Shown in pieces: positions 30,817 through 41,500 of a DNA stretch of 64,000 bases. The DNA comes from Symsagittifera roscoffensis (taxonomy: Eukaryota; Xenacoelomorpha; Acoela; Convolutidae). Below the pieces are notes generated by a model, which was not told the origin of the DNA, did not search any database, and was given only the letters and a program-made list of their open reading frames with translations. The translations under genes were made by a program, and so were the position numbers. The stretch covers positions 3,993,556 through 4,057,555 of the forward strand of contig NC_087062.1 of assembly GCF_963678635.1 (NCBI RefSeq), given 5' to 3'. The first letter of the stretch is position 1. Each line of letters opens with the position of its first letter.

Positions 30817-33431
30817 CGTGGGCTAAAAAAATTATTATTTTGAGATTGAAAAGCGGTGGTATGGGGCTGTTCAATAATTTGTTCATAAGTATTATCATCT
30901 TGTGATGGATGTGTCATTATATGTTGGACGGGACTTTGTGATGTGGTGAGTCGAAAATTTGGATTATGTGTGATTGCTAAATTTCTAAAATTTCGCGGGG
31001 CTAGGGATAGTGGATGGTTATTTGGTAGGGGTGGTAATTGTGGTGCCGTTGGCTGTGTGTCGACATTGTTATGTTCTTCGTCGTATGTATTTTGTCGTGT
31101 TGTTATTTTTGTGTTATATTCTTTTATTTGTGCGTCTAAAAGAATTTTATTTATAGATGTGGAAAAAATTCCAAAAAATCCTGCAAAGAGTATGCGTGCT
31201 ACGCTTGCTTGTCTGTTTACTTGTGTGTGTATAGCACATGTATTGTAGATTCCTTTTAAGAGTGAGAAAAGAAATCCAATAAAGTTAAACATTGCGTATA
31301 AAATAGTCAATTTTTCTAAGATGTAGTAGGGCCATCCTAGAAAATCTAGGATTTCATTTTTGAGTGTAACAAAGCTAAAAATGTTAATTGGTGATATATC
31401 TTGGGGACGGTATTTTTCGCCGTTTAGATATATATAATCTTTTATGTCTTTAAAATATCCGCTATAGTCTTGCGTGTAGATATCGGCAAATCCTGCGGTT
31501 TCTGCAAGTTTGCGTAAGTTTTGGTCTATTGATTGTCTTTGTATAGTGTCCATTTGTGTTAATAATTCTTGGAATTGTTGTGTTCTAATGTGATGTTGAA
31601 TATCTGATTTTGAATAGATTCCTATTGATTGTAAGTCTATATTTGGGTTTCGAGCAATAGCGCGAATGCTTTCTGGTGAAAATTTTTTGAGTGATTGCAT
31701 TAATGTGGGATATGGAGTGAGAAGATAATATTTGTTTTCATCAGGGTTTAGTTGTACTACATTGTGGCTATTTTCTGATCCACATGGGACTGCGGTATCC
31801 CAGAAATAGGTTCTTCGTGAAAGTGTATCCACGAAATGTACTTTATTCTTATAAAAGATAGGAATTCTTTTATAACATCGTTTATCTTCAAAAACGTATA
31901 GTGGTGATACTTTTTTAGTACAAGTATAAAACCATAAGATGTTTCCTTCGTAGTCTAAAAAATTTGATCTATTTCCTGATAATAAGTATCCTGCGTAGGG
32001 TATTTTTAGTACTGCTAGTGCAAGTGATTGTAATATTTGTGTTCGTTCTAATTCGCATAGTTGATGTAGTGTTTCTAATTCAGAGAGTGACATTTCTTGA
32101 AAAATGCGGCTAATTGTATAGTCTAGTTTCATATCCAAATGAATATCATAGTGGATATTACCAAAATATGTAGTATTCATTAGTGATAATTCTTGTAAGC
32201 GTGTGCTTCTGGTGTCATAAGGTTTTAGATGTCCACCAGGTTGTCCGTTGCTTTTTTCAAAATTAACTGGTATATAGGATGTTCCTTCGTTTAGAGGATG
32301 ACCTGTGGCGTATGGGTCGATTTTTACTTTACCAGTGGTCATGTCGAATCCTTTTTCATATTCAACTAATATTTCAGAGTATTGTGTTCTGTGAAGTGGA
32401 TTCCTGTATTTACATGCAAGTTCTGTTTCTTGATATATTTGAAAACGTGTCAATTTATTTTCTATATTGTCTATGTTTCTAAAATCGGAACTTAGTTTGC
32501 GTGATGGATGGACTTGTTCATATGGAATTGATTGTATGAAATATTTTTCGTGAAATTTTATCATACGAGCGTGTATTTTTGCTACTTGAAATGTTGTACA
32601 TGTGTCTTCGGGGAACCAAACAATTGTTGCTTGTGTTCTCGTTGTAGGGTCGCAATATCCTTGATCATTTTTACAAGGTAGTCGGATTCCTTGATAGATC
32701 ATTGTATTATCAGATAAATCTCGTGTGAGTTGTATTTTTTCGAGTTGTATTTTCCAATCGAAAAACATTATTTCTTGGTATCCTTTATTTTTTGTGTCTG
32801 CTTTGCAGTTTGATGGGTTATTTATACCAATGTGTGGTATCCAGTGTTTATCATGTTGGTCATAGGTTAATCGTCCGTGTGCGCCGTTATACGGGTATTT
32901 TTCGTCTAGTCTTATATGTCCTTGGTGTCTTTCAAGTTGTGATTGATGTACAGAATCTGAAAAAACTTGAAAATTAACTAACTTTCTTTGGGAGTTTTTA
33001 TTTTTTGTGATGTTTAGTCTAAGTAATTCATTTTTACAATCGTCGGGATTGAGATGTAAAAGACGTTCTATATTACTTTGATAGAATGATTCATGGTCAA
33101 GTCGGTTTTTGTTTCCGTTCGAGACTTGTGAACAATGTACTTTCTTTTCGGAAAATATTGCTGTGAATTTATAACCTGTAACTGTTGTTGCTCGGGCTTT
33201 TGAATAGAGTGTTGCTATTATATCTGTGGTTTCTATAGCTTGTGGTTCTGTTTCACATTGTGATACTTGATTGATTGCATATTTATGTAGTGTTTTTTGT
33301 TCATTTTCTTCGCAATCGTAATGTGTTACTAATAAATCTTGTGGTCCTGTACGAGGGGAAGGGTTTATGTTTTGATTTGAGGTTATTAGGAAAAGGGTTT
33401 GGAGAAAAATTAATAATTTTAGAATATACAT
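30813..33431 (-). CDS. Envelope-like glycoprotein (872 aa)
   Basis: The N-terminal hydrophobic stretch (MYILKLLIFLQTLFLI) is a good signal peptide. A long ectodomain with scattered cysteines and several N-X-S/T sites follows. Two hydrophobic segments lie at about residues 695-733 (LTILYAMFNFIGFLFSLL) and 742-762 (ILFAGFFGIFS), then a tail of about 100 residues, giving a membrane-anchored surface protein layout. No RxKR-type furin site is obvious. The Cys-rich blocks (GYKFTAIF....VHC and CYKRIPIFYKNKVHFVD...VPC) remind me of chuvirus-type glycoproteins that invertebrate LTR elements are known to have captured, but that match is from memory and unconfirmed. It starts inside the preceding ATG-less frame (13-base overlap). 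Confidence 0.85.
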   Translation of the reverse strand: MYILKLLIFLQTLFLITSNQNINPSPRTGPQDLLVTHYDCEENEQKTLHKYAINQVSQCETEPQAIETTDIIATLYSKARATTVTGYKFTAIFSEKKVHCSQVSNGNKNRLDHESFYQSNIERLLHLNPDDCKNELLRLNITKNKNSQRKLVNFQVFSDSVHQSQLERHQGHIRLDEKYPYNGAHGRLTYDQHDKHWIPHIGINNPSNCKADTKNKGYQEIMFFDWKIQLEKIQLTRDLSDNTMIYQGIRLPCKNDQGYCDPTTRTQATIVWFPEDTCTTFQVAKIHARMIKFHEKYFIQSIPYEQVHPSRKLSSDFRNIDNIENKLTRFQIYQETELACKYRNPLHRTQYSEILVEYEKGFDMTTGKVKIDPYATGHPLNEGTSYIPVNFEKSNGQPGGHLKPYDTRSTRLQELSLMNTTYFGNIHYDIHLDMKLDYTISRIFQEMSLSELETLHQLCELERTQILQSLALAVLKIPYAGYLLSGNRSNFLDYEGNILWFYTCTKKVSPLYVFEDKRCYKRIPIFYKNKVHFVDTLSRRTYFWDTAVPCGSENSHNVVQLNPDENKYYLLTPYPTLMQSLKKFSPESIRAIARNPNIDLQSIGIYSKSDIQHHIRTQQFQELLTQMDTIQRQSIDQNLRKLAETAGFADIYTQDYSGYFKDIKDYIYLNGEKYRPQDISPINIFSFVTLKNEILDFLGWPYYILEKLTILYAMFNFIGFLFSLLKGIYNTCAIHTQVNRQASVARILFAGFFGIFSTSINKILLDAQIKEYNTKITTRQNTYDEEHNNVDTQPTAPQLPPLPNNHPLSLAPRNFRNLAITHNPNFRLTTSQSPVQHIMTHPSQDDNTYEQIIEQPHTTAFQSQNNNFFSPR

Positions 33432-34555
33432 GTGTATGATAATCCTGAGTATGGATTATAAAATGTAATGTAACCAATTGTGTTTTTAGTGTATCTGTCG
33501 TATTTGTATATTACTTCAGTAGTTATAAACGGTGGTGGTAGTGATTGAGCTGTTATGTTAGGTGGATTTAATGGGTAGGGATGTTGGGTAATATTATTTA
33601 ACTTAACTGTGATTTCAAATTTTAATTGTAAACTGTTTTGTTGGAGTATTTGAATATTGTGATCACGGATATCGTTGTGAATATCTTGGCGATATTGTAA
33701 TCTATTAAGTGCCCAGTTATGAAGGCGGTTACTTTCTTGATGTTGTCCAAATAGTGGTGGAGGTGCTGTGAATGTATTCCAATCTAATCTTAAAGGAATA
33801 TTTATTGATGATTGTTCTCGATATCTGGCGTCGAGATTATTTGGAAAATTTAAGTTAAAGGGTAGTGGTGAAAATTGACTTATTGATGGTGTTGATGGTA
33901 GTGATAATGTTTCTGGTAGTGATGAGGATGTTGTTGTATCCGTAGAAATGTCTATGGGGTCATTGACTAAATTTGGTTCACCTTGTGTGAATGAATTTGT
34001 AGTCCAATATGGCAGTCGTGATGTTAGGTTTGGGGGGTTAAAAGGATTTTCACGTATCTGTTCAGATGTTGGTGTTGAACCTAAGTAGTCTGAAGGTAGA
34101 CTTGAAGTGCTTCGTTGTGAGAAAAGTGTAGGAGTTTCTGGTGTGATACCAGTGGTGTTTTCTGGAGTGGTTTGTGTTGGGGATTGAGGTATATCAAAAT
34201 GAACTCGGGGAGTTTGAAAATTTCTATTTCGTCGAGGATGTATAATTTGTCTATTTATTTCTGCTGTGTTTTGGTTTTGACTAAGGTTTCGTATTCTACT
34301 TAGTTCTTGTGGTAGTGTTGGGTATAGATTATATGTTGGTTCACTTAGGGATGCTTGTCGTTGAACTGGTTCTAGTGGTTCAGATAAACGAGCGTGCCTT
34401 TCTTCAAAGGTGTATGGATTGTCTTGAAAAGAAATTCGTGTAGATGTTTGAGGATTTTGAGTAGTTGATGGTGGTGTTGGGTTATCTTGGGATGATGTCG
34501 GTGAAGACTGATTATGTGACTGTTGGGTAGCAATTTTTGATGGATTTTTGAATTG
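33419..34555 (-). CDS. ATG-less 379-codon open frame between the membrane ORFs and envelope
   Basis: Reading codon by codon from 34555 down to the stop TAA at 33419-33421 I find no stop and no ATG in 378 sense codons. An upstream TAA (34556-34558) closes it, so it cannot be reached by a simple shift from the 62-aa ORF, whose own stop lies before that TAA. The first about 250 residues are rich in Pro, Ser, Thr and Gln. The last about 120 look folded (LRLDWNTFTAPPPLFGQ, then IYKYDRYTKNTIGYITFYN). Possible acceptors (CCCAACAG and ATAATCAG) lie 20-50 bases inside the 5' end. The most likely route is a spliced exon joined to an upstream ATG; non-AUG initiation is the alternative. Function unknown. 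Confidence 0.75.
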   Translation of the reverse strand, partial: QFKNPSKIATQQSHNQSSPTSSQDNPTPPSTTQNPQTSTRISFQDNPYTFEERHARLSEPLEPVQRQASLSEPTYNLYPTLPQELSRIRNLSQNQNTAEINRQIIHPRRNRNFQTPRVHFDIPQSPTQTTPENTTGITPETPTLFSQRSTSSLPSDYLGSTPTSEQIRENPFNPPNLTSRLPYWTTNSFTQGEPNLVNDPIDISTDTTTSSSLPETLSLPSTPSISQFSPLPFNLNFPNNLDARYREQSSINIPLRLDWNTFTAPPPLFGQHQESNRLHNWALNRLQYRQDIHNDIRDHNIQILQQNSLQLKFEITVKLNNITQHPYPLNPPNITAQSLPPPFITTEVIYKYDRYTKNTIGYITFYNPYSGLSYTCIF

Positions 34556-34560
34556 TTACT

Positions 34561-34749
34561 TTAGTGAGAGGGTTTATGTTTATTATAATATTCTTCTAAA
34601 AAAAGAATTAGAAAAATTGTTGCTAGGGCAAATGTAATGATTGCTTTCTTTATACATTTACATATTGTCAAAATGAGGGATGATAGAAATGTTATGAAAA
34701 TTACAAACAATAAAAAAATATCAGTTCTACTGAAAATTGTTCGTATCAT
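34561..34749 (-). CDS. Small membrane protein 2 of the giant element (62 aa)
   Basis: The protein has two hydrophobic stretches (around FLLFVIFITFLSSLILTI and ITFALATIFLILFL) separated by a short basic turn (KCIKK), and a hydrophilic C-terminus. Its ATG overlaps the stop of the preceding 76-aa ORF as ATGA (34746-34749). A small hydrophobic protein next to an envelope gene could act as a viroporin or envelope helper, but this is only positional inference. The real coding status is uncertain because AT-rich sequence readily yields hydrophobic frames. Confidence 0.5.
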   Translation of the reverse strand: MIRTIFSRTDIFLLFVIFITFLSSLILTICKCIKKAIITFALATIFLILFLEEYYNKHKPSH

Positions 34750-34976
34750 TTAGACAAGTTGTTAAAATCGTACCTGTGGATATATTCAAGGGTTTTGGAA
34801 AGTTGGAGGAATAGTTCAATTATTGTGTAGAAAATTAAAAAAATGTTACAAAAAATTATTATGATTATTAGAAAAGATTCGATGATATCAAAAAGAAAGA
34901 TTATAAAGACTTGAAGTATTGAAAAAAAATGTTTAAAATTGATAAATATTTGAGCGACTGTTTGAGAGAAAAGCAT
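34746..34976 (-). CDS. Small membrane protein 1 of the giant element (76 aa)
   Basis: It is strongly hydrophobic, with Ile/Phe/Leu-rich membrane stretches over residues about 15-60 (FIIFLFDIIESFLIIIIIF) and a short polar tail. It lies about 600 bases after the gag-pol stop and overlaps the next small ORF by four bases in the ATGA pattern. No family is recognised. The paired overlap is the best argument that both frames are real. Confidence 0.5.
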   Translation of the reverse strand: MLFSQTVAQIFINFKHFFSILQVFIIFLFDIIESFLIIIIIFCNIFLIFYTIIELFLQLSKTLEYIHRYDFNNLSK

Positions 34977-35577
34977 TTAAGAAATGATCTCTTTGTCGAA
35001 TATTTTTTGCTGTTTGAGGCGATTTTCTAGTGTGGTCGAATTATTTATTAGTTTTTTGACAAGTGGGTTGAGTTTCGTAAAAAATTGTTGGGGGCAATTT
35101 TCATGGTGACTGGGAGGTCGTCTTTTTCTTTATTTTTGTTTGTCAAATGATCCGGGGTATGGCGAGATTTTTATACTTTAGGCTAATTAAAATTTTCATT
35201 TTGTTACTTTAGGCTAAGTTATCAAATTTGTTTTGGGGGTATTCGTGGTCTGAGTTGGGGAAATATTGTTGATCTTTGGGTTATTAGATAAGGGAGGGGT
35301 ACGGTATTATGGTGATATTTATTTTAACTGTCAAGTTGGAGTGGTTTGCTTATTTTTGACCTGGAGGTTGTAAAGTTATAGTTAGAGATGTGCCTGGAGT
35401 TCTAGATTATTCGTCTAATTGTTCTTAGTTTGAGTTAGAGAAAGTGGCGGATTGGATGAATCCTATTGGTCTATTTTGAACTAGAATTATTGCGTACTTT
35501 GTGAGCATGTTATTTTGAAAAATTAAAATGAAAAATGTTACGGAGGTTTCAAGATTGTGAAGTATAAAATCTTAAAA
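34977..35577 (-). other. Non-coding gap between gag-pol and the membrane ORFs
   Basis: There is no sustained frame here. It may hold splice acceptor or promoter signals for a subgenomic mRNA, but none is clear to me. Confidence 0.4.
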
Positions 35578-38500
35578 TTACTTTTTAAATTCTACTTTCT
35601 TTAATATTTTAGATTGGGGGATGAACATTTTGTAGTTTTTACGTGGTTGAGTTCGGAGTCTTGTTGTCTTTCTATGTTCTGATTTGTCTATTTCTTCTTG
35701 GGGTATTATTTGTTCTGTCATTTTTCTATTTTTTCTTTGTTTTGGAGATTCTTTATGGTTTTGTGTATTGTTTTTGGTAGCGATTGGTTTTGTGTTTTGA
35801 TTTTCGGTGGGGTTATCATTTTGTTCTGTGTTTTTCAGATGTGGTTCGTTTTGAATAATTTTTAATCCTGTGAAAGAATATAATTGGGTTAATTCGCGGA
35901 GTGCGTATTCTTTTGGGTAATAAGGTAATAGGTTGTTTCGATGCTGAACGATTTCTTTTTTGTTTGAGTCGATAATTTTATATGTGACATCTGTGGGTTT
36001 TGCAATTATTTGATAGGGTCCTTTTCGGAGGGGTTGTAATTTTTTAGAAATTCCTTTTTGTGTATTAAAATTAGGTATTAAAACAAATGTTCCAATTTTT
36101 AAATCGGAAGCTGGTGTAAAACGTGAATTGATTTGTTCATTTATGTTTTGTCTTTGTAATAACTTTTTCGTTATTTTTTGGTAAATTTCATTGTGTTTCT
36201 TATCTCTATTTAAAATCCATTCGGTGTGTGTACCGGAGGCTAATTTAAGGATTTGTGGGTGATGAAAATGATCTTCATCGTGCGTATGTAATGGTAGGTT
36301 ATAACAAATTGAGTCTTTATTTGGTTGACAATAACCTTGTGCGTTTTTATGGGAATTTGCTGTAAACATTATTGGTTTGCGTGGCTTTTGGTTGAAAACC
36401 ATTTCGTATGGTGACATTCCTAAAGTTGTCGTGATTTGTGAATTATATGCTAATGGAAATAATTTTACATCTGCTGACCATTCGGTATATTTGGTATCAT
36501 TTCCGTTGATGATACATCTAAGATATTCTTGTAGTGAACGGTTCATACCTTCGACTAAGCCGTTTGTCCAAGGTGCATGAGATGTACGTGGTTTGTGTTT
36601 AATGTTGTATAAATGACATAGTGTTATTATTTCATTATTTATGAATTCTGTACCATTGTCTGTGACTAAAATTTCTGGTAGTCCAAATTTTGCTATCCAG
36701 TGTTCATAAAGTGTTGTGTATGCGTAATAAGCGTTACAATGTGGTACTGGGTTAAGTGCTACATAATGTGTAAATGCGTCAACAATTACCATAATGTAGG
36801 AGTTTCCTTCTGATGAGGGTGAAATTGGTCCTTTAGTATCAAATGAGATACGATGATTAAAGTATAAACTTTGTCCTTTAAAATCTTGTTTTTGTGCTAT
36901 TTGTTTTTGATTTGGGTAAGGTTTATTTAATTGACATACTATACAATCATTGCATAGTACTTTTATCCAAATTGGTGCATTTGGGAAGTAAAAATTTTGT
37001 ATAAAATTTGAATATGTTTTCTCTGATCCAGAGTGTCCTTTAATATTTTGTGTATGTGAAATATTAAAAGCTATAAGAATCATACTTATAGGGAGACAGG
37101 GAACTGTAGATTCATTAAGGTTGTACTCTAAAAGGTCTGTATTTTCGTTAATTGTTGTATTGTTAAACTTGCGAAAGTATCGGAGGAGTGTTTTGTTTCC
37201 TAGAATGGTTGAATCTGCTTTGATAGGTTTAGTTTTATATTTGTGCCATGATTTTAGTTGTCGAATTACTGGGTCAAGGTTTTGATATTGTTTCAGTGTT
37301 GAAATTGTAATTGTTTCTGTTGGGGGGAGAAAAATGTTTTCGATTTCTAATTTAGATAATGGTATTGTATCAAGTGGGTCGTGAAGGTCAAAAACTTGAT
37401 TTATTGTGTATTTTGAATCATTTGTTTGTGGTCCTGATAAATTTATTTTATCAGTTAAATCTTCTTTTTCAATTAGTGGAAAATGGTCTTTTTTAGGTAG
37501 GTGTTGTTTTGTTCGTTTTTGTTGGGTGTTATTTTTTATCCATTGAGAATATGGGATTGGTTTGAAAGTTGATGTTCCAAGTAAGTCAACTTCATAATGA
37601 TTATTTTGACAATCTAAATAAAGTGGAAAATGTTGTAAACTATTTATTTGTGATTGTTCAATATCAGTTTTTACTGCATATTTGCATTCCAATCGGGGTG
37701 ATGTTTCGTTTTCTGCAAGGTAGAATTTTATATTTTTGGGTATTTCAACTGTTGTTTTTCGTGTAAGTAATTCAGGTGGTGTATTTCGACTTAAGGTGTC
37801 TGGTAATGCAAGATTTTTTCCTGCAGTCCAAACTATATGTAAGTTTGGAAATTTCATTAGAATTAGTTGAAATCTGTAAACTCGGTGGTTTGGGTTAGAT
37901 TTCTGTGTGAAAAGAAAAATGATGGGTTTGTGGTCTGTGAATAAAACTGTTGGATGCTTTGATCCAAGTATCAGAAATTCATATTCTGTCAGTGTATATA
38001 TTATGGCTGTACATTCTCTCATTAGAGTTGAGAGTCGTAGCTCTGCTTGAGTGAATAATCGAGAATTTGCTGATATGAGATTCATTTTATTTGTACCATT
38101 ATGTGATTGTAATAATGCTGCGCCGATGCCAAAGTTCGAAGCATCGCACATTGCATAAAATGGTTGATCAGGGTCTGGAATTGTGTTTGAAATTTGTTCA
38201 GTTAAAAGTTTCTTTATTTCTTCGAATCGTGCTTGATGTTCTGTATTCCATTCAAAATTATTTTGTTGTCTAAGGGTGTTGTAAAATGGTCGTAGATATA
38301 ATTGCATTTTATAAACATATTTACTTAAAAAGTTTAACATTCCAAGGAATTCTTGGATTTTCTTTTTATTTGTTGGTGGTTGAAGTTTTTGAATAGCGTC
38401 AATGCGTGATTTCAGTGGAGTGATTGTTTTTCTTTCTATGTTATGTCCTAAGAATTTAACTCTTGTCAAAAAGAAGTGTGATTTATCGGGGGCGGCCTTC

Positions 38501-41500
38501 AGATTTTCGTTCTGAAGTATCTGATGATATTGTTCTAAAACTTTGAACATTTCATCTTTTGTTTGTGATTGCATAAAAACATCGTCTAAATAGGTGATTG
38601 CGTTTTTCTTGAGTATTAGTGGTCTAAAAATTTTGCTCATAAAAGCTGAAAATGCTGCTGGTCCTATGGATATTCCATAGAATAAGCGGTTGAATTCATA
38701 TTGTTGGTTTCCGATAACAAATTGTGTTAAACGTCGTGATTGTTCATCTAGTGGCATTTGATTGTATGCACTATTCATGTCGGCGGTTGTGAAGTATTTG
38801 CCGTTTATTTTTGTTAAAATAACTTGTATTGGTTCGATGGGCCAATTGCATTTTGATTCATCTATGAGTGAATTGAGGTATCTAGCATCGAGAACGATTT
38901 TTAATGATTCTCCTTTAGCTAGAATGATAACGGGGTTGATGAATGTGTTGCCTTTTGGTTGTTCTTCTTTATTAACTGGTGATATAATGTTGTATTGCTC
39001 TAAAATATCGAGTAATCTGTTTACTTTATCATGTAAGTGAATTGGTACTTTACTTGCTCTCTGTTTTTTGAAAACTGCGTCTGGTTTTAATGGGAGATGT
39101 AGTGATGAACTGATTTTTCCAACATCGAATTTTGATGTTGCATAGACTGATGAATATTTAATTAGCTGTTTGGCTAACTTTTCGAATTCGTCTTGTGTTA
39201 TTTGTGAATGTTGGAAATTAAACATTGTTAAAAATTTCTGTTGGTTCTCTGTGTAGTTACTGATGTTGAATGTAGGTTTGAAATATGGAGTTTTTGTGAA
39301 ATAATCCGTATTTCTGTTTTCGTTACTTATTATATTGTTTATAGATAATTGTTCATTAAGAATTGTAGATTGGCAAATATCTAGTAATTGGAGTATATTA
39401 TTTACGCGATAGGCTTTTTCGTGTATTGGTGATATTGTAGCGTTGGTTTCACAATATCCTAAAAGTCCTAATGGTAATGTTACTTGGTAAGGTGTGTTGT
39501 TATAAACATGTAAAGAAATAATATCTGAATTCGAATTTTTCAAATATTTTATTGAAGAGATTGTGATTTTGAAAAATTTATGAATAGGTTTGAATTCAAA
39601 ATCTGACATATAAAATTTTTGTTTGTTTTGTTCTTTATCATATTGATGAACTTGTTTTATTGAAAAATTATATATGTTTCCTGATAGTGGTTTCAGGTGT
39701 TTTCTTTGTTGATTAAATATCGGATAAAATTTTGAAAAGAATGGTGGTTGTTTATTTAATCTTTGAAAAAATGTTAAGGATGTGTCTTTTGTTTTTGTAT
39801 ATTTATCTTTGATTAATATTTTACTATTTAGTATGTTAATTGTCGGTATATACTTCGAAATAAATGGTATTCCAATGATATTATATTTAATATCAGTGAT
39901 ATGGAATATTTGTTTAAATGGCTTGTTTAGAATTTTGCTTTGCTCCATTGTTCTGGTAGGGAGGAGAAATAATTGGATTTTTCCGTAGTTTATCAATGTT
40001 GATCCTTGTGCTGTCGCTAGCTTGCTGGAGGTTTCAAGAGGTGTTAGCTTTGGGTGTAAGATTTTTATTTCATTCCATGTGGGAATGTTTATTATGTTTG
40101 ATTCTGCTCCTGAATCAATTAAAAAATCTATTTCAAGGTCTGGTGGTTGAAATTCTTTATTTCTTGAGCTTTCTAAGAGAAATGGTATTGTCCAAATTTT
40201 TTCTTTGGGTTGTTCTTTTTGTATATTCTGGTAGATATGGTTTGTATTCAAGCATTTTGTTTTGACATTTTGATTGGGTTGTTCTGTAGTATTTTTTGCA
40301 TTTGTTTCTTGCGTTGTTGGTGTGGAATTTATGGGTGTAGTGTAATGATTTTGAAGAATTTGTGATTGATTTTCATATATATGTGATGGAAAGGGTTGTT
40401 CATATATGACAGATTCATAGTCATTTTCGACTTTTATCATATTGATATCAAGAGTGTTTTCAGTATCACTTTCTGAATCTGATGATGTACAGTTTATTTG
40501 ATTGAGTTGTAACGTATCAGTTACTGTGTCATCAATACCTGGAGGGTCTGATGTTGTTTCTGGGTTAGCTTGTACTTGATTGATTTGTCTTTGATGTTTA
40601 GGTGTACTGCTTCTGTGACGATTATTAGAGTTATTGTAGTGATTATTATTTCGGTGTGGTGATTGGGAATAATTTCGATAGCGATTATTATAACTTGGGT
40701 GTCGGTTTTGTGAATTATTTCGCGATCTGTTTTGGTAATTATTGTTTGGTCTGTTATAGTTCGATCTATTATATGAGTTATTCCTTGATCGGTTGTTCGG
40801 GTAATTCTGGTTTCGGTTGTTTGAATAACTTCTGTTTCGATTATAGGAGTAGTTTCTATTCCTATTGTATGATGAATTTCGTGATTGGTTGTTTGGATAA
40901 TAGTTATTTCTTGATTGAGAATTAGATCTAGAAACAAATCGTTGTGTATTTGAATTTGATCTGGAGTAGTTATTTCGACTATTCGGTCTATTGTAGTGAT
41001 TTTGTGATGAATTATACGTGTTTCTTCGTTCTGGTGATCTTCCTCTATAACTTGAGTTATATGGAGATTGATTTCTTGTATAGCTTGTATTGTTTGGGAG
41101 TGGTTTTCCTGAACTGTTGTTGCTGTATACATTTTTGTTTGGTAGGTTTTGATCTTTTTTCATGTATTGATAAAATGATTTATTTGGTTCTTTGTATTTT
41201 TGAGGTTTATTTTGACTATCTTGTTGTTTTTGTCTACATTCGGAAATACTATGTCCGTATCGTCGGCAATAATTACACCATTTTTTGAAAGATGGTTTGC
41301 CTTTAAAGTTCGGGTTCTTTTCGTAAATATTGAGTATTTCAGTGATTTTTTCAACGAGATCTGTTTCTGATTCCTGTATATTATTAATATTAGTGGAAGT
41401 CGTTTCAATTTTGTTAACGTATTGTAATTTCAGATTTTCCGTTTCTTCTAATTTCATTGTGATTTCTGCTTGTTCTAGTTTGTCTACTAGTTTTCTAAAA

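Noticed and set aside
40521..41288. A 203-codon minus-strand frame and two plus-strand frames over the gag Asn/Arg-rich region
   Set aside because: They are shadows of the low-complexity repeats in the 2744-aa gag-pol, which explains the DNA better and has conserved domains on both sides.
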